From NCBI GenBank assembly GCA_024225875.1, contig JAAEMD010000415.1, positions 1-13,347 on the forward strand: a DNA stretch of 13,347 nt, in the 5' to 3' direction. Numbering within the stretch: position 1 is the first letter of the stretch; the number at the start of each line of letters is the position of its first letter. Both the position numbers and the translations under genes were made by a program. Below the pieces are notes generated by a model. That model had not been told where the DNA came from. It was given only the letters and a program-made list of their open reading frames with translations, and made no database searches. Source of the DNA: a bacterium (GTDB taxonomy: Bacteria > Margulisbacteria > Marinamargulisbacteria > JAAEMD01). Positions 1 through 8,138 of this stretch are shown here, piece by piece.

Positions 1-89
1 CAGAGCCTACTGAAGATCAGCTTTATATCTACAAAGCACTCAATATTTCGAGTGCTCCGTTGCCCGCTAAAAAATTACGGGCCTTTTGA
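1..89 (+). CDS. Possible C-terminal tail of a gene cut by the window edge
   Basis: Reading from base 3, an open frame of 28 codons runs to a TGA at 87-89. The peptide is hydrophilic and protein-like (it includes DQLYIYKALN and ends PAKKLRAF), whereas one other forward frame stops early. A competing frame from base 1 stays open longer but encodes a less protein-like, Cys/Trp-rich peptide. Two inverted repeats lie inside the frame (AGCACTC at 35-41 with 50-56; GCCCG at 62-66 with 78-82). A terminator-like hairpin about 90 bases downstream fits a gene ending here. I do not recognise the family; a mobile-element gene is possible but unsupported. Confidence 0.3.
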   Translation, partial: EPTEDQLYIYKALNISSAPLPAKKLRAF

Positions 90-179
90 ATTTGTAGTGA
101 CGAATCTTAGATTCTCGTGCCTGGCTTGGCGAACTTGGGTAGAAGATTTTTTAGGAAAATGATACCCTGCTAAATTATT

Positions 180-218
180 AGGCATCTAACATTATTTTGT
201 CGGGTGCCTTTTTCTTTT
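180..218 (+). terminator. Rho-independent terminator-like hairpin
   Basis: AGGCATC at 180-186 pairs with GGTGCCT at 203-209 (seven pairs, one of them a G-T wobble) around a 16-base loop, followed directly by a T-rich run (TTTT, C, TTTT). The T-run lies on the right, so it would stop rightward transcription entering from the left edge, before it runs antisense into the leftward gene that ends at 245. Read leftward the hairpin has no T-run, so it is not an obvious terminator for that unit. Confidence 0.55.
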
Positions 219-244
219 CCCAATGGTCATTAGGAAATATAGGT

Positions 245-2473
245 TTATTTGGATACAAAATCTTCGAGTTTCAAAATAGAGACAGAATTATTTGCATATA
301 CAATAGACGCATTTTCTTTCAAATAAACCGAAGGCATATCTTTGTTTTCAAGAACAATATAACGTATTTTATAACGATGTAAAAACTGATCCGCCCAGCT
401 ATTTCTCAGCTCATCCTTTTGTTGGCTTAAGTTAGCCCTGATTAAATAATCGTTCATTTTTGGCTGGTTAAGCCAACTCCACTCTTTATTCAAACTTAAA
501 GGATAAATAAGCCTCATCATAGTTCCATACTTTGGATCATCTTTCATTTTTGACATAGGGATACCTGGTGTAACACCAAAATCATCTGCATAGTAGAGAT
601 CAAGAAGTGCTTTTGAATCGGCACTCATTTGAACAAAGTTTTTATAGAACAACAGTGACTGAGATACCCGATCAGGGTATTCTTTTTGCATCGCAATCCC
701 TTTGAATTTTTGACTTTCAAAGAATAATTGTTTGCCTGATAGCGCAGATCGAATAAATCCACCTCTGCCTTTTAGTTTTTCGTAGTAAGGGCTATAAAGC
801 ACGATTGCGTTATCCGGAATATTATGTGATGCCCATTCATATCCCTTTATCAAATCAGATGAAAATTGAGGAGAGACCACATAATCTCTTGGTAAAAACA
901 AGCTTAAAAAGCCAATTTTTTCAGATACATTTCTTTTGATTTCTTGATAAGAAGTAATTACCCCTGGAAATTTGTACGCCAAGTGTAAAACAGGTTTTTC
1001 AAGAGTTAAAAGTCCGGACCAAACTAAAAAAGGCACCCCTATCGATAGAATTATTTTTTTATATATACGAGGCTGTTTAAATACACTGTTTTTTAGAAAG
1101 TACATCAAAATCAGTACATGTGAAAAATATCCTGCATAGAAAAACTGAAAACTGTTCCATTCAGTAACTTCAAATAAAAGGCAAGACCCCACAATACCTG
1201 ACAAGGCAAGTGATGATAAAAATAAAATTTCTGGCTTCTTATTTTCTTTCTGTCCTCTGAAGTACACAAATATAGTTAAACCTGTATAGAACAAAAAAGG
1301 GATAACACGGACTAAGGTACCTAGTGTGATATCAAAATTATAACTTGAATTCACAAGTCCTAGATAACCCATTGTTGGGAATAGCAACCATAAATTATGC
1401 TCATGAGCGCCAGATAAAAACATCCCGTAAACCGATAAAAACACAGGTATTGATACTGCTAAAAAAACAACTATTTTCTTGAACTGCCATTTTCTTAAAA
1501 AATAAAGAAACCCAGCCCCTATCAAAGCCATTCCAAACGGAACCTTAACCAAAAGAAGTGTTACTGCTGCAATCCCGAACCAACTGTATTGTCTTTTTAT
1601 AAACAAGTAACTGGCAATCAACAACAAAACAAAACCAAGCCAATGAGAGGTTGAGATTAATAGCGTTCTTGTTAATATCATTTCGTTTTCGTTTAAGCCC
1701 CAAAATATTATTGGAGTAAAGAAAAGAAGTAGCGCAGGAATTTTTACAAGGTTAAATTTTTTAAAAAAGATATTTATACCTACAAAGCAATTTAATAATA
1801 AAAAACATGGAACTAAAAAATATAGAGCTTGAAGATATGAGACAAAAAACACATTTGAAAAATAGCGTGTGAGCGCGCTGCCTAAAAAGTTATAACGAGC
1901 AATTTTTCCAGCAAACGACAAATCTGGCGCGTTAAAAAATGAGTTTGAAAAGGAGTGCCCAAAAGAAAGTTCATAGAGAGGGTGGGCACTATCGAAAGCC
2001 AAAAAGCCATCTTTTGTCATGTACCCAAGAGAAAATAATAGAAATGAAAGTCCAATCCAAGCTATCCAATCTAACGTCGAAATAGAATTTAAAAGAATTA
2101 AACTCCTTTGTAAGAGTTTTTTTGCATTGACTCGTCTTTTGTAAATAACAAACAGAAAAAATATTTGAGAAACAATTGTGAAGGCAAATTGTGTGATGTT
2201 TGTACAGAATGATAATGTCATGACTGAAAAAATAATAATTAATAATGCTTTCAACGTAGATACATTTAGTAATTTTATTGAGAAAAGTGAGATAAAAAAC
2301 ACTAAAAAACAAGCTAATGATGAAGCTGCTACACCCAGACCCTGGTATAAAATTATTCCTGAAAAAAACGCCCCGAAAAACCCCAAAATAAAAGCAAAAA
2401 AAGTCTTATATTTAGGTTCAAATTTTATAAATAGTTTTTGATCAATCCAACTTAAATTCTTTTTGCCAGGCAT
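245..2473 (-). CDS. Large GT-C-like multi-spanning membrane protein, putative glycosyltransferase
   Basis: A 742-residue inner-membrane protein. About 12-14 hydrophobic segments occupy residues 24-490, followed by a soluble C-terminal region (about 500-742) probably in the periplasm. This is the layout of GT-C glycosyltransferases that use polyprenyl-phosphate sugar donors. The first large loop (about 151-205) carries D155 and an FDSAHP motif (D161, H164), where GT-C enzymes keep their acidic catalytic residue. The C-terminal part has the NIPDNAIVL and YKIRYIVLEN patterns often seen in such proteins. The start at 2473 lies 32 bases inside the end of the carbamoyltransferase gene, behind a purine-rich GGAAAAAAGAAG, and no good later start precedes the first membrane segment. 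It is the last gene of the leftward unit. Sugar and acceptor cannot be read from sequence; a membrane protein of unknown function is the alternative. Confidence 0.7.
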   Translation of the reverse strand: MPGKKNLSWIDQKLFIKFEPKYKTFFAFILGFFGAFFSGIILYQGLGVAASSLACFLVFFISLFSIKLLNVSTLKALLIIIFSVMTLSFCTNITQFAFTIVSQIFFLFVIYKRRVNAKKLLQRSLILLNSISTLDWIAWIGLSFLLFSLGYMTKDGFLAFDSAHPLYELSFGHSFSNSFFNAPDLSFAGKIARYNFLGSALTRYFSNVFFVSYLQALYFLVPCFLLLNCFVGINIFFKKFNLVKIPALLLFFTPIIFWGLNENEMILTRTLLISTSHWLGFVLLLIASYLFIKRQYSWFGIAAVTLLLVKVPFGMALIGAGFLYFLRKWQFKKIVVFLAVSIPVFLSVYGMFLSGAHEHNLWLLFPTMGYLGLVNSSYNFDITLGTLVRVIPFLFYTGLTIFVYFRGQKENKKPEILFLSSLALSGIVGSCLLFEVTEWNSFQFFYAGYFSHVLILMYFLKNSVFKQPRIYKKIILSIGVPFLVWSGLLTLEKPVLHLAYKFPGVITSYQEIKRNVSEKIGFLSLFLPRDYVVSPQFSSDLIKGYEWASHNIPDNAIVLYSPYYEKLKGRGGFIRSALSGKQLFFESQKFKGIAMQKEYPDRVSQSLLFYKNFVQMSADSKALLDLYYADDFGVTPGIPMSKMKDDPKYGTMMRLIYPLSLNKEWSWLNQPKMNDYLIRANLSQQKDELRNSWADQFLHRYKIRYIVLENKDMPSVYLKENASIVYANNSVSILKLEDFVSK

Positions 2474-4307
2474 CTTCTTTTTTCCATTCAGGTTGATCTT
2501 CTTTTTTTAGAATATAATCCCCTAAAACCAAAACATCCATTTCAGTTCTCATAAAACAACGATAGGCATCTTCTGGTGTGCACACAATAGGCTCACCTCG
2601 CACATTAAAACTTGTATTAACCAATATGGGATAATTCGTTTTTTCTTCAAATGCTTTTAATAATGTCCAAAAAGGTTTGTTTATTTTACTGTTTACCGAT
2701 TGTATACGGGCTGAATAATCAACATGTGTAATAGCAGGGACGTCAGATCTACAATGATACAGACGATCATACATGTTAAGCTGTTTAAAATCATCTGGTT
2801 CTTTTGCCCATCGTTTTTTTTGTACAGGTGCTACCATCAGCATGTAAGGTGACGGGAATTTAATATCAAAAAAATCAGACAATCTCTCTTCTAAAATCAC
2901 AGGAGCAAAAGGTCGAAATCCTTCTCTATATTTAATCTTTAAATTTAATTTCTTCTGCATATCCGGTTTTCTGGCATCGCCTAAAATACTCCGATTGCAA
3001 AGCGCTCTAGGGCCAAACTCCATAGCTCCCTGAAACCATCCAACGACCAACCCCTTATCTAATAAGATAGCTACTTCTTCACATAACTGATTAAAGTCTT
3101 CCTTAAATGAATGAGGTGCCTGAAATTTACGAATCGTTTTTTGAATATCTGATTGAGAAAATGAGGGACCCAACAAACTACCTTTCATAGAATCCCCTGA
3201 ACCATTAACGTATCTTTCTTTCTGCTTCGTTATATGCCAGGCCGATAACGCAGCACCCAAAGCGCCCCCTGCATCTCCAGCAGCTGGTTGAATCCAAATA
3301 TCTTTAAAAACACCTGCTTTCAAGAGTTTTCCATTTGCGACACAATTAAGAGCAACTCCTCCTGCCATAACTAAGTAGTCACTATTTGTTAGTTGTTTTG
3401 CTGTTTGAGCCAATTTAATAACAATGTCTTCTGTAACTTGTTGGATGGCAAGTGCTAAATTCATATAATCTTGAGACAAATCGCTTTCAGATTCTCTTTT
3501 TGCTAATCCAAACAATTTTTTCCATTGGCGATTTTTAGTCATGGTTAGGCCAGTCGCATAGTTAAAATAACGCATATTTAAAAGAAAAGACCCATCTTCC
3601 CGAACATCTACTAAGTAATCTAAGATTTTTTGTTTAAATTCTTTAGTTTGTTCGTCATTTGGGTTTCCATACGGAGCCAGCCCCATGAGTTTATATTCAC
3701 CACTATTAACCTTGAACCCGCAATAATATGTAAATGCTGAATAAAGCAGTCCCAAAGAATGAGGGAAATCCAATTCTTTTAGAATGGAAATAGCATTGTT
3801 TTTTCCGTGACATATCGTCGTCGTAGCCCACTCTCCAACGCCATCCAAAGTTAAAATAGCAGCATCTTTATAAGGTGAAGGGTAAAATGCACTTGCTGCA
3901 TGGGACAGGTGATGTTCTGGAAACAATAATTTGGTCTTGCAGTCTTCTATTTTCTTTAATTCATCTCGAATCAGTTTTTTTAAAAATAACTTCTCTTTAA
4001 TCCAAACAGGAATGGCTGACAAAAAGCTTCTTAATCCAATGGGAGCAAAGGCATGGTAGGTTTCTAATAGTCGTTCAAATTTAACATAAGGCTTGTCATA
4101 AAAAACCACCGATTCAACATCAGATAAGGCCACCCCACCTTCCGCTAATACATACTGAATCGCATTAACAGGAAATGCAGGATCATGTTTTTTTCGTGTA
4201 AAACGTTCTTCCTGAGCTGCCGCAACAATCTCACCATCTATTAACAACGCTGCTGCGCTGTCATGGTAAAAAGCCGATACTCCTAAAATAACGGAAGGTT
4301 TTAACAT
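2442..4307 (-). CDS. NodU/CmcH-family O-carbamoyltransferase
   Basis: Members of this family transfer a carbamoyl group from carbamoyl phosphate, via carbamoyl-adenylate, to a hydroxyl of a sugar or antibiotic. The 621 residues match the usual length and two-domain build. The N-terminal Kae1-like domain starts ILGVSAFYHDSAAALL and has the metal-binding HHLSH (132-136), DGVGEW (155-160), GEYKLMGLAPYG (203-214), MAGGVALNC (314-322) and PAAGDAGGALGAA (341-353). The C-terminal domain has FGPRALCNRSIL (431-442) and NTSFNVRGEP (564-573). No key motif is missing, so it should be active. The start follows the DUF5989 stop after one base, and the end overlaps the next gene. It probably carbamoylates a sugar of the surface glycan made by this locus, in the cytoplasm. 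Family assignment is secure; the acceptor is unknown. Confidence 0.95.
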   Translation of the reverse strand: MLKPSVILGVSAFYHDSAAALLIDGEIVAAAQEERFTRKKHDPAFPVNAIQYVLAEGGVALSDVESVVFYDKPYVKFERLLETYHAFAPIGLRSFLSAIPVWIKEKLFLKKLIRDELKKIEDCKTKLLFPEHHLSHAASAFYPSPYKDAAILTLDGVGEWATTTICHGKNNAISILKELDFPHSLGLLYSAFTYYCGFKVNSGEYKLMGLAPYGNPNDEQTKEFKQKILDYLVDVREDGSFLLNMRYFNYATGLTMTKNRQWKKLFGLAKRESESDLSQDYMNLALAIQQVTEDIVIKLAQTAKQLTNSDYLVMAGGVALNCVANGKLLKAGVFKDIWIQPAAGDAGGALGAALSAWHITKQKERYVNGSGDSMKGSLLGPSFSQSDIQKTIRKFQAPHSFKEDFNQLCEEVAILLDKGLVVGWFQGAMEFGPRALCNRSILGDARKPDMQKKLNLKIKYREGFRPFAPVILEERLSDFFDIKFPSPYMLMVAPVQKKRWAKEPDDFKQLNMYDRLYHCRSDVPAITHVDYSARIQSVNSKINKPFWTLLKAFEEKTNYPILVNTSFNVRGEPIVCTPEDAYRCFMRTEMDVLVLGDYILKKEDQPEWKKEDAWQKEFKLD

Positions 4308-4308
4308 G

Positions 4309-4458
4309 CTAAAATAGAGTATAGATAAAAGGTGCTATAGCTGATCCACTAGATAGCACTATTAACACACCAAAAAGTAAAAGCACGAGAATAATAGGTA
4401 ATAACCAAAACTTTTTTCTTGTATTTAGAAAGCCCCATAAATCTTTTATAAATTCCAT
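4309..4458 (-). CDS. DUF5989-type small membrane protein (49 residues)
   Basis: This short gene lies between the SxtJ and carbamoyltransferase genes. The protein starts MEFIKDLWGFLNTRKKFWLL, continues as a single hydrophobic helix (about residues 19-37), then SSGSAIAPFIYTLF at the C-terminus. The LWGF, RKKFWLLP and APFIY motifs are what I know from the DUF5989 family, which sits beside carbamoyltransferases in glycan and natural-product clusters. Its ATG at 4458 has a good ribosome site (AAGGAG) overlapping the stop codon of the SxtJ gene, and its TAG is one base before the carbamoyltransferase ATG, so all three are probably translated together. The basic patch before the helix suggests a cytoplasmic N-terminus. 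Function unknown; a membrane tether or partner for the carbamoyltransferase is a guess. Confidence 0.88.
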   Translation of the reverse strand: MEFIKDLWGFLNTRKKFWLLPIILVLLLFGVLIVLSSGSAIAPFIYTLF

Positions 4459-4471
4459 TTAACAGTCTCCT

Positions 4472-4864
4472 TTAATACGGGTCTTCTAAATCAAGCCTGG
4501 AAAACGTATGATTTCTTGTTTTAAAAACTGAGCACGTCTCTTTTTTGAAACAACGAAGACCCATTGAATCTTTTCTAAAACAACTTCGCAATAACCCCAC
4601 AGGTGTTACAACTAAAAAATAAATACTACTTAGAAGTATTTTAGAAACTATTGATCCTAAAAAATGAGATAACCCAAACCAACCAATAGCAGCAGGCTTA
4701 AAAACAGCAGGTACGCTCATTGTGACAACTAGAATAACAATAGCAATAATGTTTAGAAACTGAATGCGAACAAAAATATTACCAAATATCAAGCATAACA
4801 ATACCATTGCCATGCCTGTATCAATTGATTGCTCTTTTGTTATCTTTTTTAAATCTAGATGCAT
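4472..4864 (-). CDS. SxtJ-family membrane protein
   Basis: A 130-residue protein with about three hydrophobic segments (roughly 17-34, 37-55 and 67-92) and a basic, Cys-containing tail (C95, C105, C111). The block VFKPAAIGWFGLSHFLGSIV followed by a TPVGLLRS motif (87-94) is characteristic of the SxtJ family, named after a gene of the saxitoxin cluster and commonly found with DUF5989 and a carbamoyltransferase, as here. It is the first gene of the leftward unit; the start at 4864 has only a weak upstream GGTAG. The biochemical role is not known. The conserved three-gene order suggests that these proteins act with the carbamoyltransferase at the inner membrane, but that is inference from context. 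Confidence 0.85.
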   Translation of the reverse strand: MHLDLKKITKEQSIDTGMAMVLLCLIFGNIFVRIQFLNIIAIVILVVTMSVPAVFKPAAIGWFGLSHFLGSIVSKILLSSIYFLVVTPVGLLRSCFRKDSMGLRCFKKETCSVFKTRNHTFSRLDLEDPY

Positions 4865-4940
4865 ATGTCTACCATAAACTTTTATTTTTGAAAAAAATCA
4901 CCCGTCTATGTTAGCAAAAAGTTCCTTATTTTTATAGTAT

Positions 4941-4968
4941 TTGATATCATGGGAAATATGAAAATAAT
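4941..4968 (+). promoter_or_regulatory. Candidate sigma-70 promoter of the rightward operon
   Basis: TTGATA (4941-4946, five of six matches to TTGACA) and AATAAT (4963-4968, five of six to TATAAT) are 16 bases apart. Transcription would start near 4975, about 20 bases before the first ATG. The ribosome site AAGGG (4984-4988) is well placed for the ATG at 4997. This divergent region also has to hold the leftward promoter; I see only weak candidates there (for example an ACTATAAA reading leftward near 4940) and do not annotate one. Confidence 0.4.
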
Positions 4969-4996
4969 ATAGAGTGCTTTTTTAAGGGTAAAAATT

Positions 4997-6061
4997 ATGA
5001 AAAAATTTTATAGATTTGCTATTAATGCATCTTTGATGCTTTTAAGTTTTGTGATCTCGTTTTTCTTTCTAGAATCATATTGCCGTTTAGAAAAATTTGG
5101 ATTGTCTAGAGCTTTTTTTCAGATAAAAGATTTTAGTGAAGAAAGAAACCTCCATAAGCAATCTTACCCAATCCAGTTTGACAAAAATCTCGGATGGTCT
5201 AACAAACCTGGAAATTATGGCACAGAGAATATTTGGAATGTAAATTTATCCATCACACCTGAAGGGTTTAGATCAAACGGTAATCATACATCAAATTCAA
5301 AGAACAAAAAAAATACTTCCGTCCCTATACTAGCTGCTGGAGACTCTTATACATTTGGAGATGAAGTTGGGGATGACCAAACATTCCCTGCTCATTTAGA
5401 AAGCATTCTTACGTCATCGAAAGTATTGAATGGAGGGGTATGTGCTTTTGGAATTGATCAAATTTATCTAAGAGCCATAGAGTTAATTAATACTATTCCT
5501 GTATCAAAAGTTGTTTTTTCATTTATTCCAAATGATATCTTAAGAGCTGAGCAAGATGTTAGACATAGATTAAATAAACCTTACTTTATTCTAGACAACA
5601 ATAAACTAAAGTTAATGCCTATTACCGTTAGTGAATTTAGTGTTTATAAAAAAAGCTCATTCAAGAAAATTGCTGGCTATAGTCTTCTTGCGCACAGAAT
5701 TTTTTTAAGATTTTTCCCCGATTACTGGCTGAATGGCATGCCATTAAACAATCGAAAAATTCATGAGGATGGCCCAGAAATTACAGTACGACTGATTAAC
5801 TCTTTGTATAAAACCTGTCAAGAAAAAAATATTGATCTACTTGTTGTTGCCTTGAGTGAAAACAATTACTCCAAAATAAATCAAGATAATATTAGCTATG
5901 TTTTACAAGAAGTAAATAAAGATATTAACAGGCTAAATATTTTTGAAGACCTTGAGTCTTTAATAAAAACAAATCCTGAACTACATAATTCTTATTTTAG
6001 AGGGCATATGACACCAAAAGGTAATTTATATGTCGCAAGAAAAATAGCTTCTAAACTATGA
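4997..6061 (+). CDS. Membrane-anchored SGNH/GDSL-like hydrolase or acyltransferase domain protein
   Basis: A 354-residue protein with a single N-terminal hydrophobic helix (about 7-25), probably a membrane anchor holding the rest in the periplasm. The body has SGNH-fold blocks: GDSYTFGDE with candidate nucleophile S117, the glycine block NGGV (145-148), FIPND with N179, and H337 in GHMTPKGN. SGNH proteins remove or add acyl groups on polysaccharides, and proteins of this type often accompany the carbamoyltransferase-DUF5989-SxtJ module. Odd point: the acidic residue normally a few positions before the catalytic His is missing (YFRGH, with R335), so the triad is incomplete or uses another acid. 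First gene of the rightward unit; its TGA overlaps the next ATG (ATGA). Fold confident, activity uncertain. Confidence 0.8.
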   Translation: MKKFYRFAINASLMLLSFVISFFFLESYCRLEKFGLSRAFFQIKDFSEERNLHKQSYPIQFDKNLGWSNKPGNYGTENIWNVNLSITPEGFRSNGNHTSNSKNKKNTSVPILAAGDSYTFGDEVGDDQTFPAHLESILTSSKVLNGGVCAFGIDQIYLRAIELINTIPVSKVVFSFIPNDILRAEQDVRHRLNKPYFILDNNKLKLMPITVSEFSVYKKSSFKKIAGYSLLAHRIFLRFFPDYWLNGMPLNNRKIHEDGPEITVRLINSLYKTCQEKNIDLLVVALSENNYSKINQDNISYVLQEVNKDINRLNIFEDLESLIKTNPELHNSYFRGHMTPKGNLYVARKIASKL

Positions 6062-8136
6062 CCTCCCTGGTTAAATTGATCCAAAATAAGAAAAGTTTAT
6101 TTGTATTACTTATCCTTTTCAAGGTCTTTTTAGCTTCCATTTTTTCCTCTGGGTTCAAAGACATCTATTTCATGCCCTTTATCCGCCACTTTGTAACTCA
6201 TTTTGACAATCCCTGGCAACATTTCTTCTTAAATCCAACAGGTGCAGAGTTCCCTTATCATCCATTCATGCTTTATATTTTTTCTTTCTTTTCATATTTT
6301 CCCATTGTTTTAGCCAAAGGAGCTAGCTGGGGAATTACAAACTTCTTCTTTAAAATTCCTCTATTTATAGCAGATATTTCTATCGCATTTATTTTTCTTA
6401 AACTATTTAAAAACAAAGAAAAAGAGGTTCTATTTTACTATTTCGCATCCCCTATCATTTTATTTAGCACCTATATGCATTCTCAGCTTGATATTATCCC
6501 TACAGCATTACTTATGGGCTCTTTATATTTTTTATTTCAAAAAAAATTCACCGTGTCAGGAGTATTATTTGGGCTGGCCGTTGGCTCAAAATTTCATGTT
6601 ATTACAGCCCTGCCATTGCTGGTTATTTATTTGTACAAATTAAGAAACAAACCTGCTTTTTTTAAATTTTTGGGATGGAGTGGCTTGATTTACGGCTTCC
6701 TTGTTCTTCCCTATCTATTTACGCCTGGTCTCTGGAATCTTGTTCTACACAATCCTAAGCAAGATCTTATTTTTAATTTAGGAATGGCTATCGAGAACAA
6801 TATTATTTTTGTTACGATTGCTCTTATCCTACTCATTTATGGTAAATTTTGTTGGTACAAAAAAATAAATCAGGATCTCTTGTTTTCGTTTATAGGCATC
6901 TTGTTTTCAGCCTTTGTTTTGCTCGTCCTGCCTAGACCCGGATGGTATGTATGGATTATTCCATTCTTAAGTTTTTTTCTCATACGGCATCAAAAAAAAG
7001 ACAATATCAATGAAAACAAACTTGTTTACCTCTATCTTTATTTAAACGTAGCTTATATTTTTTATTTTGTATTCTTAAATATTACAGAAGTACCGGATCT
7101 CACCTACTTTCAAAGCACCCTAAACTTAAAGATACTTAGTAATGGAAATTTAAGTAATCTTGTTTATACCATGTTGGAGGTTTCTCTATTTGCAATGATT
7201 ATTGCTTTATATGTTTTTGGTGTCAAAAGCAACGAAGTCTATAAAAGGATTCAATCTATTGTTATCGGAATAGGTGGTGATAGCGGAAGCGGTAAAAGCA
7301 TGGCTTTAAAATCAATTAAAAACCTAAACCCTGAAAAAATATTGGAATTGGAAAGCGATGGTGTTCATAAATGGGAACGAAAAGATCAAAATTGGAATAA
7401 TTATACGCATAGCGACCCTAAAGCAAATAATTTGCATTCTCTAGCAAATCAATTACATCAACTAAAAACAGGTCAGACAATCCATATGAGGTTCTATGAT
7501 CACGATAAAGGCACTTTTACTGAAACCGAGCTTATAGCTCCAAATAGTTATATATTATTGTCCGGCCTTCATCCTTTTTATCTGCCTCATATGCGAAAAT
7601 TAGTAGATATTAAAATATTTATGGATACCGATGAAACCCTTAGAAAAGCATGGAAGATAAGGCGTGATACAAAAGAGAGAGGACATTCATTTGATACTGT
7701 TTTAAAGTCAATTAAAAAACGTGAACTTGATTCAAAAAAATATATTCAATCTCAAAAAGAATTTGCTGATATTGTCGTCCATTATTACTCAGAAAATGCG
7801 ATTGATTTTGAAAATGAAAAAGCAATCTCTCAAAAATTAAACTTAAATTTAAAGGTTACTATCAATGCAGAAATCAATTTAGAGCCACTTATTTCTGAAT
7901 GTAGTGAACAAGGAATTCTGAAGAACTGGGATTATTCAGATGATTTAAATTCACTATATCTTGATGTTTCAAAACCGCTGGATAAACAAAGCCTACAAAA
8001 ATGTGCTGAAGAAAACGTTTTTAACTTATCAGAAATAATGGATCCCCTTACTCAGCTAGAATCAGGATATCAGGGGTTCCTTCAATTAATTATCCTTTTT
8101 TATATCAGTGAAAAAATGAAAACAAAGGTTTCTTAG
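6058..8136 (+). CDS. Fusion: GT-C-like membrane glycosyltransferase plus phosphoribulokinase/uridine-kinase-like domain
   Basis: Residues 1-390 form about ten membrane segments resembling GT-C mannosyltransferases (PIG-M/GT87-like). A first loop (about 32-70) has D35 and D50, followed by FPYHP, FKIPLFIADI, SQLD (142-145) and VGSKFH (175-180). From about 400 the protein becomes a cytoplasmic P-loop kinase closest in pattern to cyanobacterial/plant-type phosphoribulokinase: Walker A GDSGSGKS (407-414), DGVH with candidate base D434, DPKANN (453-458), GLHP (503-506), KIRRDTKERGHS (533-544) and a C-terminal GYQGFLQLI block. The acidic residue expected before GLHP is Ser (S502). The kinase would phosphorylate a sugar phosphate, nucleoside or polyol; the substrate is unknown. 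Starts by ATGA overlap with the SGNH gene. One continuous frame joins the two halves, so the fusion is real in this sequence. Confidence 0.82.
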   Translation: MTSLVKLIQNKKSLFVLLILFKVFLASIFSSGFKDIYFMPFIRHFVTHFDNPWQHFFLNPTGAEFPYHPFMLYIFSFFSYFPIVLAKGASWGITNFFFKIPLFIADISIAFIFLKLFKNKEKEVLFYYFASPIILFSTYMHSQLDIIPTALLMGSLYFLFQKKFTVSGVLFGLAVGSKFHVITALPLLVIYLYKLRNKPAFFKFLGWSGLIYGFLVLPYLFTPGLWNLVLHNPKQDLIFNLGMAIENNIIFVTIALILLIYGKFCWYKKINQDLLFSFIGILFSAFVLLVLPRPGWYVWIIPFLSFFLIRHQKKDNINENKLVYLYLYLNVAYIFYFVFLNITEVPDLTYFQSTLNLKILSNGNLSNLVYTMLEVSLFAMIIALYVFGVKSNEVYKRIQSIVIGIGGDSGSGKSMALKSIKNLNPEKILELESDGVHKWERKDQNWNNYTHSDPKANNLHSLANQLHQLKTGQTIHMRFYDHDKGTFTETELIAPNSYILLSGLHPFYLPHMRKLVDIKIFMDTDETLRKAWKIRRDTKERGHSFDTVLKSIKKRELDSKKYIQSQKEFADIVVHYYSENAIDFENEKAISQKLNLNLKVTINAEINLEPLISECSEQGILKNWDYSDDLNSLYLDVSKPLDKQSLQKCAEENVFNLSEIMDPLTQLESGYQGFLQLIILFYISEKMKTKVS

Positions 8137-8138
8137 AT

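Noticed and set aside
62..87. GCCCG/CGGGC hairpin followed by CTTTT as a terminator
   Set aside because: The T-run is short and the hairpin lies inside the more protein-like frame ending at 89; the hairpin at 180-218 is a better terminator.
90..160. Possible tRNA or other structured RNA in the less AT-rich left flank
   Set aside because: No cloverleaf, no conserved T-loop sequence and no extended pairing could be traced.
1989..2312. Leftward 107-residue frame inside the GT-C-like gene, and similar secondary frames elsewhere
   Set aside because: These are in other frames of well-supported genes, have Cys/Ile-rich low-quality composition and no domain signals.
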